Source of the DNA: Streptomyces sp. DH12
GTDB taxonomy: Bacteria > Actinomycetota > Actinomycetes > Streptomycetales > Streptomycetaceae
DNA length: 64,000 nucleotides
Reading direction: 5' to 3'
Assembly (NCBI RefSeq): GCF_020873895.1
Contig: NZ_JAHWGT010000034.1
Span: 1-64,000 of the forward strand
This document shows positions 49,198-57,247 of the stretch, piece after piece. The number at the start of each line of letters is the position of its first letter. The first letter of the stretch is position 1. The position numbers were made by a program, and so were the translations under genes. Under the pieces are notes generated by a model that was not told the origin of the DNA, made no database searches, and was given only the letters and a program-made list of their open reading frames with translations.

Positions 49198-51240
49198 ATG
49201 GCGGAGTCGCCACGGCGGAACCAGGAGGCGCAGCCCACCGGTCACATGGTGGTCTGCGGCGACGACGGGCTCGCCCACCGCCTGGCCGGCGAACTGCGGA
49301 ACGTCTACCGCGAACCGGTCGTGCTGGTCGTCCCCGGCGGCCGTGCCGAGGGCCGCCCGGAGGGGCGGCCCTGCCCCGTGTCCCGCGCGGCCGGCCCGGT
49401 GGGCGGGTCCGGCCCCGCGGCCGGGGGCCCCGCCGGCGCCACCGCGGACGACGACGCCGGCGGACGGCCCCTCCCGCCGATCCGGGAGGTCCTGTCCGAC
49501 TCCCCCACGGAAACGGCCCTCCTGCACGCCGGGATCGGCCGTGCCGCGGCCCTGGCCCTGCTGTACGAGGACGACGAGACCAACCTGCGCGCGGCGCTCG
49601 CCGCCCGCCGCCTCAGCCCCGGGCTCCGGCTGGTGGTCCGCATGTACAACCGCAAGCTCGGGCAGCACATGGAGGAACTCCTCGACCAGGCCGCGCTCCT
49701 GGCCGAGCCCGGCATGGACCGGGCGGCACTGGAGGCGTCCACGACCGTGCTCTCCGACGCGGACACCGCCGCCCCCGCGCTCGCCGCCACCGCCGTCGCC
49801 GGGACGAGCAAGGTGGTCCAGGCCGACGGCCTGCTGCTGTGCGCGGCGGAGCGGACCCCGCCCGGTCGCGGCCGGGTACCGGACCCCGGTCTGTGCACGC
49901 TGGCGCTCCTGTCGTCGACCGCGTCCGACCCCGCCGGTGCCGAGGGCTCCGACGCGAGCGGCTCCCAGGGGCCGCTGATGCTCCCCGACGACCGGACCGT
50001 GCGGGCGGCCGCGGGGCGCGGCACCGTCGTCCTGGAGACCGTCCGGCACACCGCCCCCGCCCGGCCGCCGCGCCGCCCCTCCCGCAGGGGCGCTCCGTTC
50101 GGCGAGCTGTTCTCGGGCAGGCTGCGGTGGGCGCTGGCGGGCATCGTCGCCTCGGTGCTCGCCCTGACGGTGACCACCACCGTGCTCACCGACGCCGACC
50201 CCGTGCACGCCGCCTACCTGACGCTCCTCGACCTGTTCTCGATCAACGACCCCGCCGTCGACGAGCCGGTCACGCGCCAGGTCCTCCAGTTGCTGGCCGG
50301 CCTCGTCGGCCTCGCCCTGCTCCCCCTCCTCGTGGCCGGCGCCCTCGAAGCGCTCGGCACCTTCCGCGCCACGGGGGCGCTGCGCCGGCCGCCGCGCGGC
50401 CTCTCCGGCCACGTCGTGCTCCTCGGCCTGGGCAAGGTCGGCGCCCGCGTCCTGTCCCGCCTGCGCGAACTCGACATCCCCGTCGTGTGCGTCGAGGAGG
50501 ACCCCGAGGCCCGCGGGCTGCCGCTCGCCCGCCGTCTTGGCGTACCGGTCGTGCTCGGCGACGTCACCGAGGAGGGCGTCCTGGAGTCCGCCAAGGTGCA
50601 CCGCGCGCACGCGCTGCTCGCGCTCACCAGCTCCGACACGACGAACCTCGAAGCCACCCTCTCCGCCCGGACCCTCAAGGCGGACCTGCGGGTGGCGCTG
50701 CGCCTGTACGACGACGACTTCGCCACCGCCGTCCACCGCACCCTGCGCGCCGCCCACCCGACCGCGCTCACCCGCAGCCGCAGCGTCACCCACCTCGCCG
50801 CACCCGCGTTCGCCGGCGCCATGATGGGCCGGCAGGTCCTGGGCGCCATCCCCGTCGAACGGAAGGTCCTGGTCTTCGCCGCCCTGCTCGTGGCCGGACA
50901 CCCCCGGTTCGAGGGCCGGACCGTCGCCGAGGCGTTCCGGCCGGGCGCCTGGCGGATCGTCGCCCTCGACACGGCCGACCCGGCGGCCCGCCGCCCCGAC
51001 CTGGCCTCGGCCCACCGCGACGGCGAGCAGCCGCAGCTGCTGTGGGACCTCCACCCCGGCTACGTGCTGCGGCCCGAGGACCGCGTCGTGGTCGCCGCGA
51101 CGCGCGGTGGCCTCGCCGACCTCCTCGGCCGGGGCACGGCGCCGCGCGGGACGCCCCCCGGCCCGCGGCGGCGGCCGGCGGGCCCCGGCCGGAGGGAGGC
51201 GCCGGGAGACACACCTGGGGCCTCGGCGGCGGGGACGTGA
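49198..51240 (+). CDS. Dual RCK/TrkA-N domain membrane protein (potassium channel-like)
   Basis: A 680-residue protein. An N-terminal Rossmann-type RCK domain (HMVVCGDDGLAHRLAGEL from residue 16, with NLRAALAARRL and VRMYNRKLGQHMEELLD) is followed by two membrane helices (about 307-325 and 360-382). A second RCK domain starts HVVLLGLGKVGARVLSRLRELDIPVVCVEEDPEARGL near 403, with a TrkA_C-like end. Between the helices the loop reads DPVHAAYLTLLDLFSINDPA, with no TVGYG filter. It may be a potassium-channel relative of altered selectivity. A GGGGGGAG site precedes the ATG. Confidence 0.78.
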   Translation: MAESPRRNQEAQPTGHMVVCGDDGLAHRLAGELRNVYREPVVLVVPGGRAEGRPEGRPCPVSRAAGPVGGSGPAAGGPAGATADDDAGGRPLPPIREVLSDSPTETALLHAGIGRAAALALLYEDDETNLRAALAARRLSPGLRLVVRMYNRKLGQHMEELLDQAALLAEPGMDRAALEASTTVLSDADTAAPALAATAVAGTSKVVQADGLLLCAAERTPPGRGRVPDPGLCTLALLSSTASDPAGAEGSDASGSQGPLMLPDDRTVRAAAGRGTVVLETVRHTAPARPPRRPSRRGAPFGELFSGRLRWALAGIVASVLALTVTTTVLTDADPVHAAYLTLLDLFSINDPAVDEPVTRQVLQLLAGLVGLALLPLLVAGALEALGTFRATGALRRPPRGLSGHVVLLGLGKVGARVLSRLRELDIPVVCVEEDPEARGLPLARRLGVPVVLGDVTEEGVLESAKVHRAHALLALTSSDTTNLEATLSARTLKADLRVALRLYDDDFATAVHRTLRAAHPTALTRSRSVTHLAAPAFAGAMMGRQVLGAIPVERKVLVFAALLVAGHPRFEGRTVAEAFRPGAWRIVALDTADPAARRPDLASAHRDGEQPQLLWDLHPGYVLRPEDRVVVAATRGGLADLLGRGTAPRGTPPGPRRRPAGPGRREAPGDTPGASAAGT

Positions 51241-51244
51241 GTCG

Positions 51245-51329
51245 CGGGGCCGGTACACGGGCGGGGCCGGTACCCACCCGGGGCCGTCACATGCCCGGGG
51301 CCGGTACCCACCCGGGGCCGGTGCGCCCC
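51245..51329. repeat. 17-bp tandem repeat, five copies
   Basis: Five contiguous 17-bp units beginning CGGGGCCG. Units 2 and 4 are identical (CGGGGCCGGTACCCACC); the others differ mainly in the last eight bases. The array starts five bases after the RCK-protein stop, in the 340-bp gap before the antiporter gene, where nothing else is seen. Confidence 0.9.
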
Positions 51330-51581
51330 GGGAACCGGTCGCCGTCGGGGCGGTGAGGCGCGCCCTCCCCGCCGTCCGCCGCCCGGGCCCCGTCATGACC
51401 AGGCCGTCAGCGGGTAGGCGCGCGGTCGTTGCCGAGGGCCCCGGTGTGCCGCGGGACCGCGCGCACCCCGGGCTGTCGTCAAGGGCGCGGAAGCAGGGTG
51501 TGAGGTCCGCACCGGAGTGCCGGGCAGCCTGGTCGGCGAAGCGGCAACACAACCGATCTCGCCGGAACGGGAGTCTTTCGT

Positions 51582-52844
51582 ATGGTGCTCGTGGCCGTCT
51601 TCGGCGCCGCCCTGCTCATCGCGGTGCTGCTCTCCGGGCTCGCGGCCCGGACGGTGCTCTCCACGTCGTTCCTCTTCCTCGTCGGCGGCGCGCTCGTCAG
51701 CGACGGCTTCCTGGGGCTGATCCACATCACCCCGGACAGCGGGATCGTCGCCGTCACCGCCGACCTCGCCCTGTTCGCGGTGCTGTTCACCGACGGCATG
51801 CACGTGTCGTTCCCGAAGCTGCGCGCGAGCTGGAAGAGCCCGGCCCGGGCGCTGGGCCTCGGGATGCCCCTCGCCTTCGTCGGCATGGCGCTGGTGACCC
51901 ACTACCTGGTCGGTCTGGACTGGACGACGTCGTTCCTCGTCGGCGCCGTCCTGGCACCGACGGACCCGGTGTTCGCCTCGGCGATCGTGGGCCGCAAGGA
52001 GGTGCCGGCGAAGCTGCGCCAGCTGCTGAACGTGGAGAGCGGCATCAACGACGGACTGGCGCTCCCGGTCGTCCTGGTCCTCATCGCCGCGGCCGGCCCG
52101 AGCAACGGCGGCACCGAGACGTCCCTCGGGATGATCGCCCTGGAGCTGGGGCTGGGGCTGGCGTTCGGCGTGCTGCTGCCGCTGCTGGTCAACGGGCTCG
52201 TGCGGTTCCGTCTGCTCGGGGCCGAGCCGAAGCTGCAGCCGATGCTGCCGCTGGCCACCGGCATCCTCCTGTACGCCGTGTGCCACCTGACCCACGCCAA
52301 CCCGTATCTGGCCGCGTTCTCGGCGGGCGCGGTGATCGTCGCCGTGGCGCCCGAGGCCAAGGCGGCCTTCGAGCCCCTCGGGGAGGCGCTGGCGGAGCTG
52401 GCGAAGTTCGCCGCCCTGCTGGTCTTCGGCGCGCTGCTGACGCCGCAGCTCTTCGGGGACCTCTCCGTGGGCGGGTACGTCGCGGTGGTCCTGGCGATCG
52501 TGCTCATCCGCCCGGCGTCGATGCTGCCGTCGCTCGTCGGCACGCGGTTCGACCGCCGGGAGCGGATGGTGGCCGCCTGGTTCGGGCCCAAGGGGTTCGC
52601 GTCGGTCGTGTACGGCCTGCTGGTTCTCCAGGCGGGCATCCCGCAGGGCGAGGAGGCGTACACCCTGATCGCGGTCTGCATCGCCTTCTCGATCATCGCC
52701 CACAGCAGCACCGACGTCCCCATCGCCCGGCTGTTCGAGGTCGACGACCTCGCCGGCATCCCGGGCGGCGACGACGACACGTCGACGACGCCGACGGCGG
52801 CAGACGGCCAGGCCGGCACCGGCGACGCCGCCGGGAAGCGCTGA
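51582..52844 (+). CDS. CPA1-type sodium/proton antiporter
   Basis: A 420-residue membrane protein with twelve or so helices, of the NhaP/CPA1 family. SFLVGAVLAPTDPVFASAIVG (near 125) carries the TDP motif and LLNVESGINDGLALPVVLVLI (near 150) the ESGxNDG ion-binding Asp/Asn pair. The C-terminal 40 residues are an acidic Thr/Asp/Gly tail. The ATG has a GGGAG site. It would exchange protons for Na+ or K+ across the membrane. Its position after an RCK protein suggests a shared role in ion balance. Confidence 0.9.
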   Translation: MVLVAVFGAALLIAVLLSGLAARTVLSTSFLFLVGGALVSDGFLGLIHITPDSGIVAVTADLALFAVLFTDGMHVSFPKLRASWKSPARALGLGMPLAFVGMALVTHYLVGLDWTTSFLVGAVLAPTDPVFASAIVGRKEVPAKLRQLLNVESGINDGLALPVVLVLIAAAGPSNGGTETSLGMIALELGLGLAFGVLLPLLVNGLVRFRLLGAEPKLQPMLPLATGILLYAVCHLTHANPYLAAFSAGAVIVAVAPEAKAAFEPLGEALAELAKFAALLVFGALLTPQLFGDLSVGGYVAVVLAIVLIRPASMLPSLVGTRFDRRERMVAAWFGPKGFASVVYGLLVLQAGIPQGEEAYTLIAVCIAFSIIAHSSTDVPIARLFEVDDLAGIPGGDDDTSTTPTAADGQAGTGDAAGKR

Positions 52845-53221
52845 GCACGCGCACGCCGTGGGCCGGTGGCGCGTCCGGGCCGGCCGTACCGTACGTCGGC
52901 GGGGCGGTCAGGGCCGCGCCGGCGCGCAGGAGGAGCGCGACGGGGTCCGATGTGCGGTGGGTGAGGCGCATGGGCTTCCTGTGTTCCGGTTGGTCGTCGG
53001 GGGCCGAGCCGGGGCGCGCGGTGGCGGTGACGCGACCCGGTGGTGTGGACCGGCGCGTGCACCGGGTGCCCCGGAGGTCGGCGGGGCCGGGCGTGCGTAC
53101 TCGCCGCCGAAACAGGTACACGTCTCGCTGGGCGTGCCGCTCGACATCCCCGCCGCCACCGCGACGGCCGTGATCGGCGCGGCCGACACGACGAGCGAGT
53201 GGAGAGGGAGGCGGACGACCG
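52845..53221. other. Gap without a convincing gene
   Basis: About 375 bp between the antiporter and glucose dehydrogenase genes. Open frames exist on both strands but give low-complexity Arg/Pro/Ala peptides without family resemblance or ribosome-binding sites. A GGAGAGGGAGG site at its right end belongs to the dehydrogenase. Confidence 0.4.
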
Positions 53222-54268
53222 ATGCGCGCCTTGACCGTACGGCCCGGCCGGAAGGACTCGTTGGAGGTGCGGCGGCTGCCCGACCCCTCCCCCGCGGACG
53301 GGGAGCTGCTGGTGCGGGGGCTGGCGGTGGGCGTGTGCGGCACGGACCACGAGATCGCGGACGGCGAGTACGGATGGGCGCCGCCGGGCCGCGACCGGCT
53401 CGTCCTCGGGCACGAGTCGCTGGGCCGCGTGGAGCGGGCCGCGCCGGACAGCGGGTTCGCGGCCGGGGACCTGGTGGCCGGGGTGGTGCGCCGACCGGAC
53501 CCCGTACCGTGCGGCGCGTGCGCCCGCGGGGAGTTCGACATGTGCCGCAACGGCCGCTACACCGAGCGCGGCATCAAGGAGGTCGACGGCTACGGCTGCG
53601 AGCTGTGGTGCGTGGAGAGCGACTACGCGGTGCGCCTCCCCGCGCACCTGGAGTCCGTCGGCGTGCTCGTCGAACCGACCTCCGTGGTGGCCAAGGCGTG
53701 GGAGCAGGTGGAGCGCGTGGGCGGCCGCTCCTGGTTCGAGCCGCGGCGGGTCCTGGTGACCGGCGCCGGCCCGATCGGGCTGCTGGCCGCCCTCCTCGGC
53801 ACGCAGCGCGGACTGGAGGTGCACGTCCTGGACCGCGTGACCGACGGGCCGAAGCCTCCGCTGGTACGGGACCTGGGCGCCGTCTACCACACCGACGACG
53901 CGGCACAGGTGATCGAGAAGGTCTGCCCGGACGTCATCGTCGAGGCCACCGGGGCCGGCGGCGTGGTCCTCGCCGCGCTGACCGGTACGGCCAGGTACGG
54001 GGTGGTGTGCCTGACCGGCGTGTCACCCGCCGGGCGCCGCGTGACCGTGGACGCCGGATCGGTCAACCGGGACATCGTGCTGGAGAACGACGCCGTGGTC
54101 GGCTCCGTCAACGCGAATCTGCGGCACTACGGGCAGGCCGCCGACGCCCTGGCGAAGGCCGACCCGGCCTGGCTGGAGCGCCTGATCACCAGGCGGGTCC
54201 CCCTCGGACGCGCCACCGAGGCGTTCCGGCGGGAGCCTGACGACGTCAAGGTCGTCATCGATCTGTAG
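53222..54268 (+). CDS. gdh: Glucose 1-dehydrogenase (zinc MDR family)
   Basis: A 348-residue medium-chain dehydrogenase. Catalytic zinc ligands are visible as Cys39 in GVCGTDHE and His64-Glu65 in LVLGHESLG. Structural-zinc cysteines lie in PVPCGACARGEFDMC, and the nucleotide motif VLVTGAGPIGLLAALLG is near 178. GTDxEI and the C-terminal glucose-dehydrogenase-type domain (GSVNANLRHYGQAADAL, REPDDVKVVIDL) match archaeal/actinobacterial glucose dehydrogenases. It oxidises glucose to gluconolactone. With the gluconokinase 660 bp downstream it forms an entry into 6-phosphogluconate. Confidence 0.85.
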   Translation: MRALTVRPGRKDSLEVRRLPDPSPADGELLVRGLAVGVCGTDHEIADGEYGWAPPGRDRLVLGHESLGRVERAAPDSGFAAGDLVAGVVRRPDPVPCGACARGEFDMCRNGRYTERGIKEVDGYGCELWCVESDYAVRLPAHLESVGVLVEPTSVVAKAWEQVERVGGRSWFEPRRVLVTGAGPIGLLAALLGTQRGLEVHVLDRVTDGPKPPLVRDLGAVYHTDDAAQVIEKVCPDVIVEATGAGGVVLAALTGTARYGVVCLTGVSPAGRRVTVDAGSVNRDIVLENDAVVGSVNANLRHYGQAADALAKADPAWLERLITRRVPLGRATEAFRREPDDVKVVIDL

Positions 54269-54325
54269 GGCACGGGTCGGGTGCTCCGGGTGGGAGGGCC
54301 GCTCCCGCGGGGTACCGGTCGGTGC

Positions 54326-54838
54326 ATGTTCTTCGACACCTGGAACGGACTCGCCCGCGTCCTGGTCATGGCGGCACTGGCGTACCCGCTGCTCATCGCG
54401 GCGGTGCGGGCGTCGGGCAAGCGGACGCTGTCGAAGATGAACGCCTTCGACCTGGTCGTCACCGTCGCCCTGGGCTCGACGCTCGCCACCATCGTGCTCA
54501 ACCGCCAGGTCTCCCTCGCCGAGGGCGCCCTCGCGCTCGGCTCCCTGGTGGCCTTGCAGTACGCCACCGCCTGGGCGTCGGCCCGCCACCGCGGGGTGCG
54601 GCGCCTGGTGAAGGCCGAACCGACGCTGCTCCTCCACGACGGCCGCATGCTCGGTGAGGCCATGCGCCGCGAACGCGTCACCCCCGACGAGGTCCGCCAG
54701 GCCATCCGCACCCAGGGCACCGGCGCGGTGGAGCAGGTACAGGCGGTGGTGCTGGAGACGGACGGCAGCTTCAGCGTGATCCCCCGCTCGCAGTCCGGCT
54801 CGGGCACCGCCATGGACGACGTGGCTCCGGCTCCCTAG
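54326..54838 (+). CDS. DUF421 (YetF-like) membrane protein
   Basis: A 170-residue protein with three N-terminal helices (MFFDTWNGLARVLVMAALAYPLLIAAVRASGKRTLSKMNAFDLVVTVALGSTLATIVLN) and a soluble DUF421/YetF beta domain (KAEPTLLLHDGRMLGEAMRRERVTPDEVRQAIRTQG). The ATG at 54326 is chosen because homologues begin MFFD; a GTG 45 bp earlier is in frame. The role is unknown; Bacillus relatives are spore or envelope proteins. Confidence 0.8.
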   Translation: MFFDTWNGLARVLVMAALAYPLLIAAVRASGKRTLSKMNAFDLVVTVALGSTLATIVLNRQVSLAEGALALGSLVALQYATAWASARHRGVRRLVKAEPTLLLHDGRMLGEAMRRERVTPDEVRQAIRTQGTGAVEQVQAVVLETDGSFSVIPRSQSGSGTAMDDVAPAP

Positions 54839-54930
54839 GTCCTGTCCGTGACGCTCTCTCCGCGCGGGCGCCGGAGCGGCGACGGCCGTTGACCGGCCGT
54901 CAGTTCACCCTCCTGCGTTAGCCTGAGGTG

Positions 54931-55443
54931 ATGGTCTGGGAAGAGGACGCTCCGCTGGTCGTGGTGATGGGTGTGTCGGGCACCGGCAAGACGACGATCG
55001 GGCAGTCGCTGGCGCGATCTCTGGAGGTGCCGTTCGCAGAGGCGGACGACTTCCACCCGCCGGAGAACGTGGCCAAGATGCGCGCCGGCATCCCCCTGGA
55101 CGACGAGGACCGCGGCCCGTGGCTGGACACCATCGCGCGGTGGCTGCGGGACCGGCGGGGCCGGGGCGGGGTCATCACCTGCTCGGCGCTCAAACGGCGC
55201 TACCGGGACCGTCTCGTCTCGGCCGCCCCGTCGGTGTTCTTCGTCCACCTGCACGGCTCGGCGGAGCTCATCGCCGAGCGCATGGCGGCACGCCGGGGCC
55301 ACTTCATGCCGCTGTCGCTGCTCCGCTCGCAGCTCGACGCCCTGGAACCGTTGGCGGCCACGGAGCGCGGGGCCCGCGTCCCCGTCGACGGCACCGTCGA
55401 GGAGACCACCCGGAAGGCCGTCACCGCCGTACGGGGGTCGTAG
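54931..55443 (+). CDS. gntK: Gluconokinase
   Basis: A 170-residue P-loop kinase of the GntK family that phosphorylates gluconate to 6-phosphogluconate. VVVMGVSGTGKTTIGQSLA (P-loop Gly14-Thr22), FAEADDFHPPENVAKMRAGIPLDDEDRGPWL (substrate and lid region), VITCSALKRRYRDRL and ARRGHFMPLSLLRSQLDALEPL are all diagnostic. The ATG lacks a spaced ribosome-binding site; a TTAGCC hexamer 7 bp upstream could be a -10 for a leaderless transcript. It probably works with the glucose dehydrogenase upstream. Confidence 0.92.
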   Translation: MVWEEDAPLVVVMGVSGTGKTTIGQSLARSLEVPFAEADDFHPPENVAKMRAGIPLDDEDRGPWLDTIARWLRDRRGRGGVITCSALKRRYRDRLVSAAPSVFFVHLHGSAELIAERMAARRGHFMPLSLLRSQLDALEPLAATERGARVPVDGTVEETTRKAVTAVRGS

Positions 55444-55449
55444 ACGGCG

Positions 55450-56154
55450 TCATGCGCCGGGCCGGTCCGCGCGGCCCTCCGCCGGAGGGGGGACCGTCCC
55501 GCGTCTCCTGCGGTCGTCGACGAAGTAGGCGCCGAAGGCGCCCGCCAGCGTGGCGAACACCGTGACGGAGTACAGGGCGAGCACGAGTTCGACGACCTGC
55601 CCGTAGGGCGTGACCGCCCCCACCGGCTCGCCGCTGACCGCCATCAGCGCCGTGGCGTGCAGCGTACGGGCGAACGACACCGTCCGTTCGTCGAACTCGT
55701 GCAGCAGCTCCCCCGCGGCGACCACCACGATGACGGTGACCATGCCCAGCCACGCGAGACGGTCGCTGAGCAGGCGCCCCGCCGACCGGGAGGAGCGGAC
55801 GGTCGAGGAGAGCACCCGGCCCGTGCGCAGCAGGCGCAGCGAGCGCATGAGGCGCAGGACGCGCAGGAACGGCAGGGCGAGGAAGACCACCTGCCACCAG
55901 TTGCGGCGCAGGAACCGGCCGCGGTGCGGGGCCAGGACGAGTCGGACGGCGAACTCCGCGACGAAGGCGCCCCACAGCAGCCAGCCGACGACCGCCAGGG
56001 CGATGTGCAGCGGCGTTCCGGGCCTGGCCATCCGCTCGCCCACCACGATGAGCAGGAACAGCAGACCGAGGCCGCTCATCACCGGCGTGAGCCGGTCCAG
56101 CAACTCCTGCGCCAGACGCTCACGCGTCGCCTCGTGCTCGGAACCGCCCGTCAC
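55450..56154 (-). CDS. Voltage-gated-type ion channel protein with atypical pore
   Basis: A 234-residue membrane protein with a six-helix voltage-sensor/pore layout. The S4-like segment FLRVLRLMRSLRLLRTGRVL (about 96-115) carries regularly spaced Arg. The pore loop reads FARTLHATALMAVSGEPVGAVTPYGQ, in place of TVGYGD. The last helix is VELVLALYSVTVFATLAGAFGAYFVDD. The GTG has a GAGGGGGCGG site. It is potassium-channel-like, but the changed filter makes ion selectivity uncertain. It converges with the gluconokinase gene. Confidence 0.75.
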   Translation of the reverse strand: MTGGSEHEATRERLAQELLDRLTPVMSGLGLLFLLIVVGERMARPGTPLHIALAVVGWLLWGAFVAEFAVRLVLAPHRGRFLRRNWWQVVFLALPFLRVLRLMRSLRLLRTGRVLSSTVRSSRSAGRLLSDRLAWLGMVTVIVVVAAGELLHEFDERTVSFARTLHATALMAVSGEPVGAVTPYGQVVELVLALYSVTVFATLAGAFGAYFVDDRRRRGTVPPPAEGRADRPGA

Positions 56155-56375
56155 GCCATCCGCCCCCTCGGTTTCCCCACGGCGCTGCCCCTGCCGGTCC
56201 CCCGGCGCCCGCGGCTCCGCCCGCGACGCCGTGGCGCTGGCCGGAGCCCTACCCCGGTGACGGTGGTGCACCCGGAAAGGTCTGCCAGTCGGACCACGGC
56301 CCTCCGTTTGCGCCGGGCCGGGCGGTGATACCCGTCCTGGGCCGGCGGCGCTCCGCCGCGCCGGCCGCAGTGGCG

Positions 56376-56410
56376 AGCACGGCACGGCACAGCACGGCAC
56401 AGCACGGCAC
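56376..56410. repeat. Short tandem repeat (AGCACGGCAC)
   Basis: AGCACGGCAC occurs three times with an extra GGCAC unit, in the divergent region before the DUF488 gene. It may affect promoter spacing; no other role is visible. Confidence 0.75.
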
Positions 56411-56437
56411 CCGTACGCGGAACCCGGGAGCGGACCC

Positions 56438-57037
56438 ATGACGCAGCTGATCACCTTCGGTCACGGCACGGCCGGCCGGTCGGCGTTGGCGGAGCTGCTG
56501 CGCCGGGCCGGCGTCGCGGCGGTGGTGGACGTCAGGACGGCGCCCGGCAGCCGCCGGGACCCGGACATGTCACGGCAGCGGCTCGCCGAGTGGCTGCCCG
56601 AGGAGGGCGTCGCGTACCGGTGGGAGCAGGACCTGGGGGGATTTCGCAGAGCGGCACCGGACTCGCCCGACACGGTCTGGCGCAACGCCTCCTTCCGGGG
56701 CTACGCCGGGCACACCCGCACCCCGGAGTTCGTCGCCGGCGCGGAACGGGTGCTGGAGCAGGCGGCGCGGGAGCGCACGGCGGTGATGTGCAGCGAGGCG
56801 GTGTGGTGGCGGTGCCACCGCCGTCTGATCGCCGACTTCGCCGTCGTGGCGCGCGGGGTCCCCGTCGACCACCTCATGCACGACGGCCGCCTGACGCCGC
56901 ACTCCCCCACCCCGGGAGTGCGGCTCCGACCGGACGGCCTCCTCGTCTACGACGTGGAGGACGGCTCCGCGTCCTCACAGGACGGTCGTGGGGCGCGGGG
57001 CAGCCGGCGGGGCGACACGACGGACGGGCGGGGGTGA
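56438..57037 (+). CDS. DUF488 family protein
   Basis: A 199-residue soluble protein. ITFGHGTAGRSALAELLRRAGVAAVVDVRTAPGSRRDPDMSRQRLAEWL and YAGHTRTPEFVAGAERVLEQAARERTAVMCSEAVWWRCHRRLIADFAVVARGVPVDHLMHDGRL are the DUF488 signatures; the conserved CSE..WWRCHRR segment resembles a nucleic-acid or metal site. The C-terminal 25 residues are low complexity. The ATG has a GGGAGCGG site. Biochemical function is not established. Confidence 0.85.
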   Translation: MTQLITFGHGTAGRSALAELLRRAGVAAVVDVRTAPGSRRDPDMSRQRLAEWLPEEGVAYRWEQDLGGFRRAAPDSPDTVWRNASFRGYAGHTRTPEFVAGAERVLEQAARERTAVMCSEAVWWRCHRRLIADFAVVARGVPVDHLMHDGRLTPHSPTPGVRLRPDGLLVYDVEDGSASSQDGRGARGSRRGDTTDGRG

Positions 57038-57183
57038 GCCCGTGGAGTGGGTCCTTTCCGGCCCACCACCCGGAGAGCCTCGCGACGCTCCTCGGGCAGC
57101 GGTTCCCGCACGTCGAGGCGCACCCGATGGAGGTCTTCGCCGCCCACGCGCGCGACCACCGCCGTGTCCCGGTCCGCGCCTGA
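57034..57183 (+). CDS. Possible 49-residue protein coupled to DUF488
   Basis: A short frame beginning at a GTG that overlaps the DUF488 stop (GTGA). It encodes HHPESLATLLGQRFPHVEAHPMEVFAAHARDHRRVPVRA after a short leader. Third codon positions are about nine-tenths G or C, in keeping with real coding sequence, and the overlap is of the usual coupling type. I recognise no family; it could be a shortened C-terminal piece of a larger protein. Confidence 0.35.
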   Translation: MSPWSGSFPAHHPESLATLLGQRFPHVEAHPMEVFAAHARDHRRVPVRA

Positions 57184-57247
57184 GGCCCGCGCCCGGTGGT
57201 CGCGGGCCGGGAGGGGCGCTCCTCCCGTCGCGGTGGCCTCGGTGCCG

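Noticed and set aside
51245-51329. Possible CRISPR array
   Set aside because: The 17-bp units are directly adjacent with no spacers, the copies diverge, and no cas gene is near; it is a simple tandem repeat.
52908-53189. A 93-codon minus-strand frame in the gap before glucose dehydrogenase
   Set aside because: The peptide is Ser/Pro/Arg-rich with no recognisable fold, and there is no ribosome-binding site or conserved neighbour.
56281-56340. GGGTAT on the minus strand as a sigma-B-type -10 for the channel gene
   Set aside because: No GNNT element occurs 14-16 bp upstream, unlike the accepted sites.
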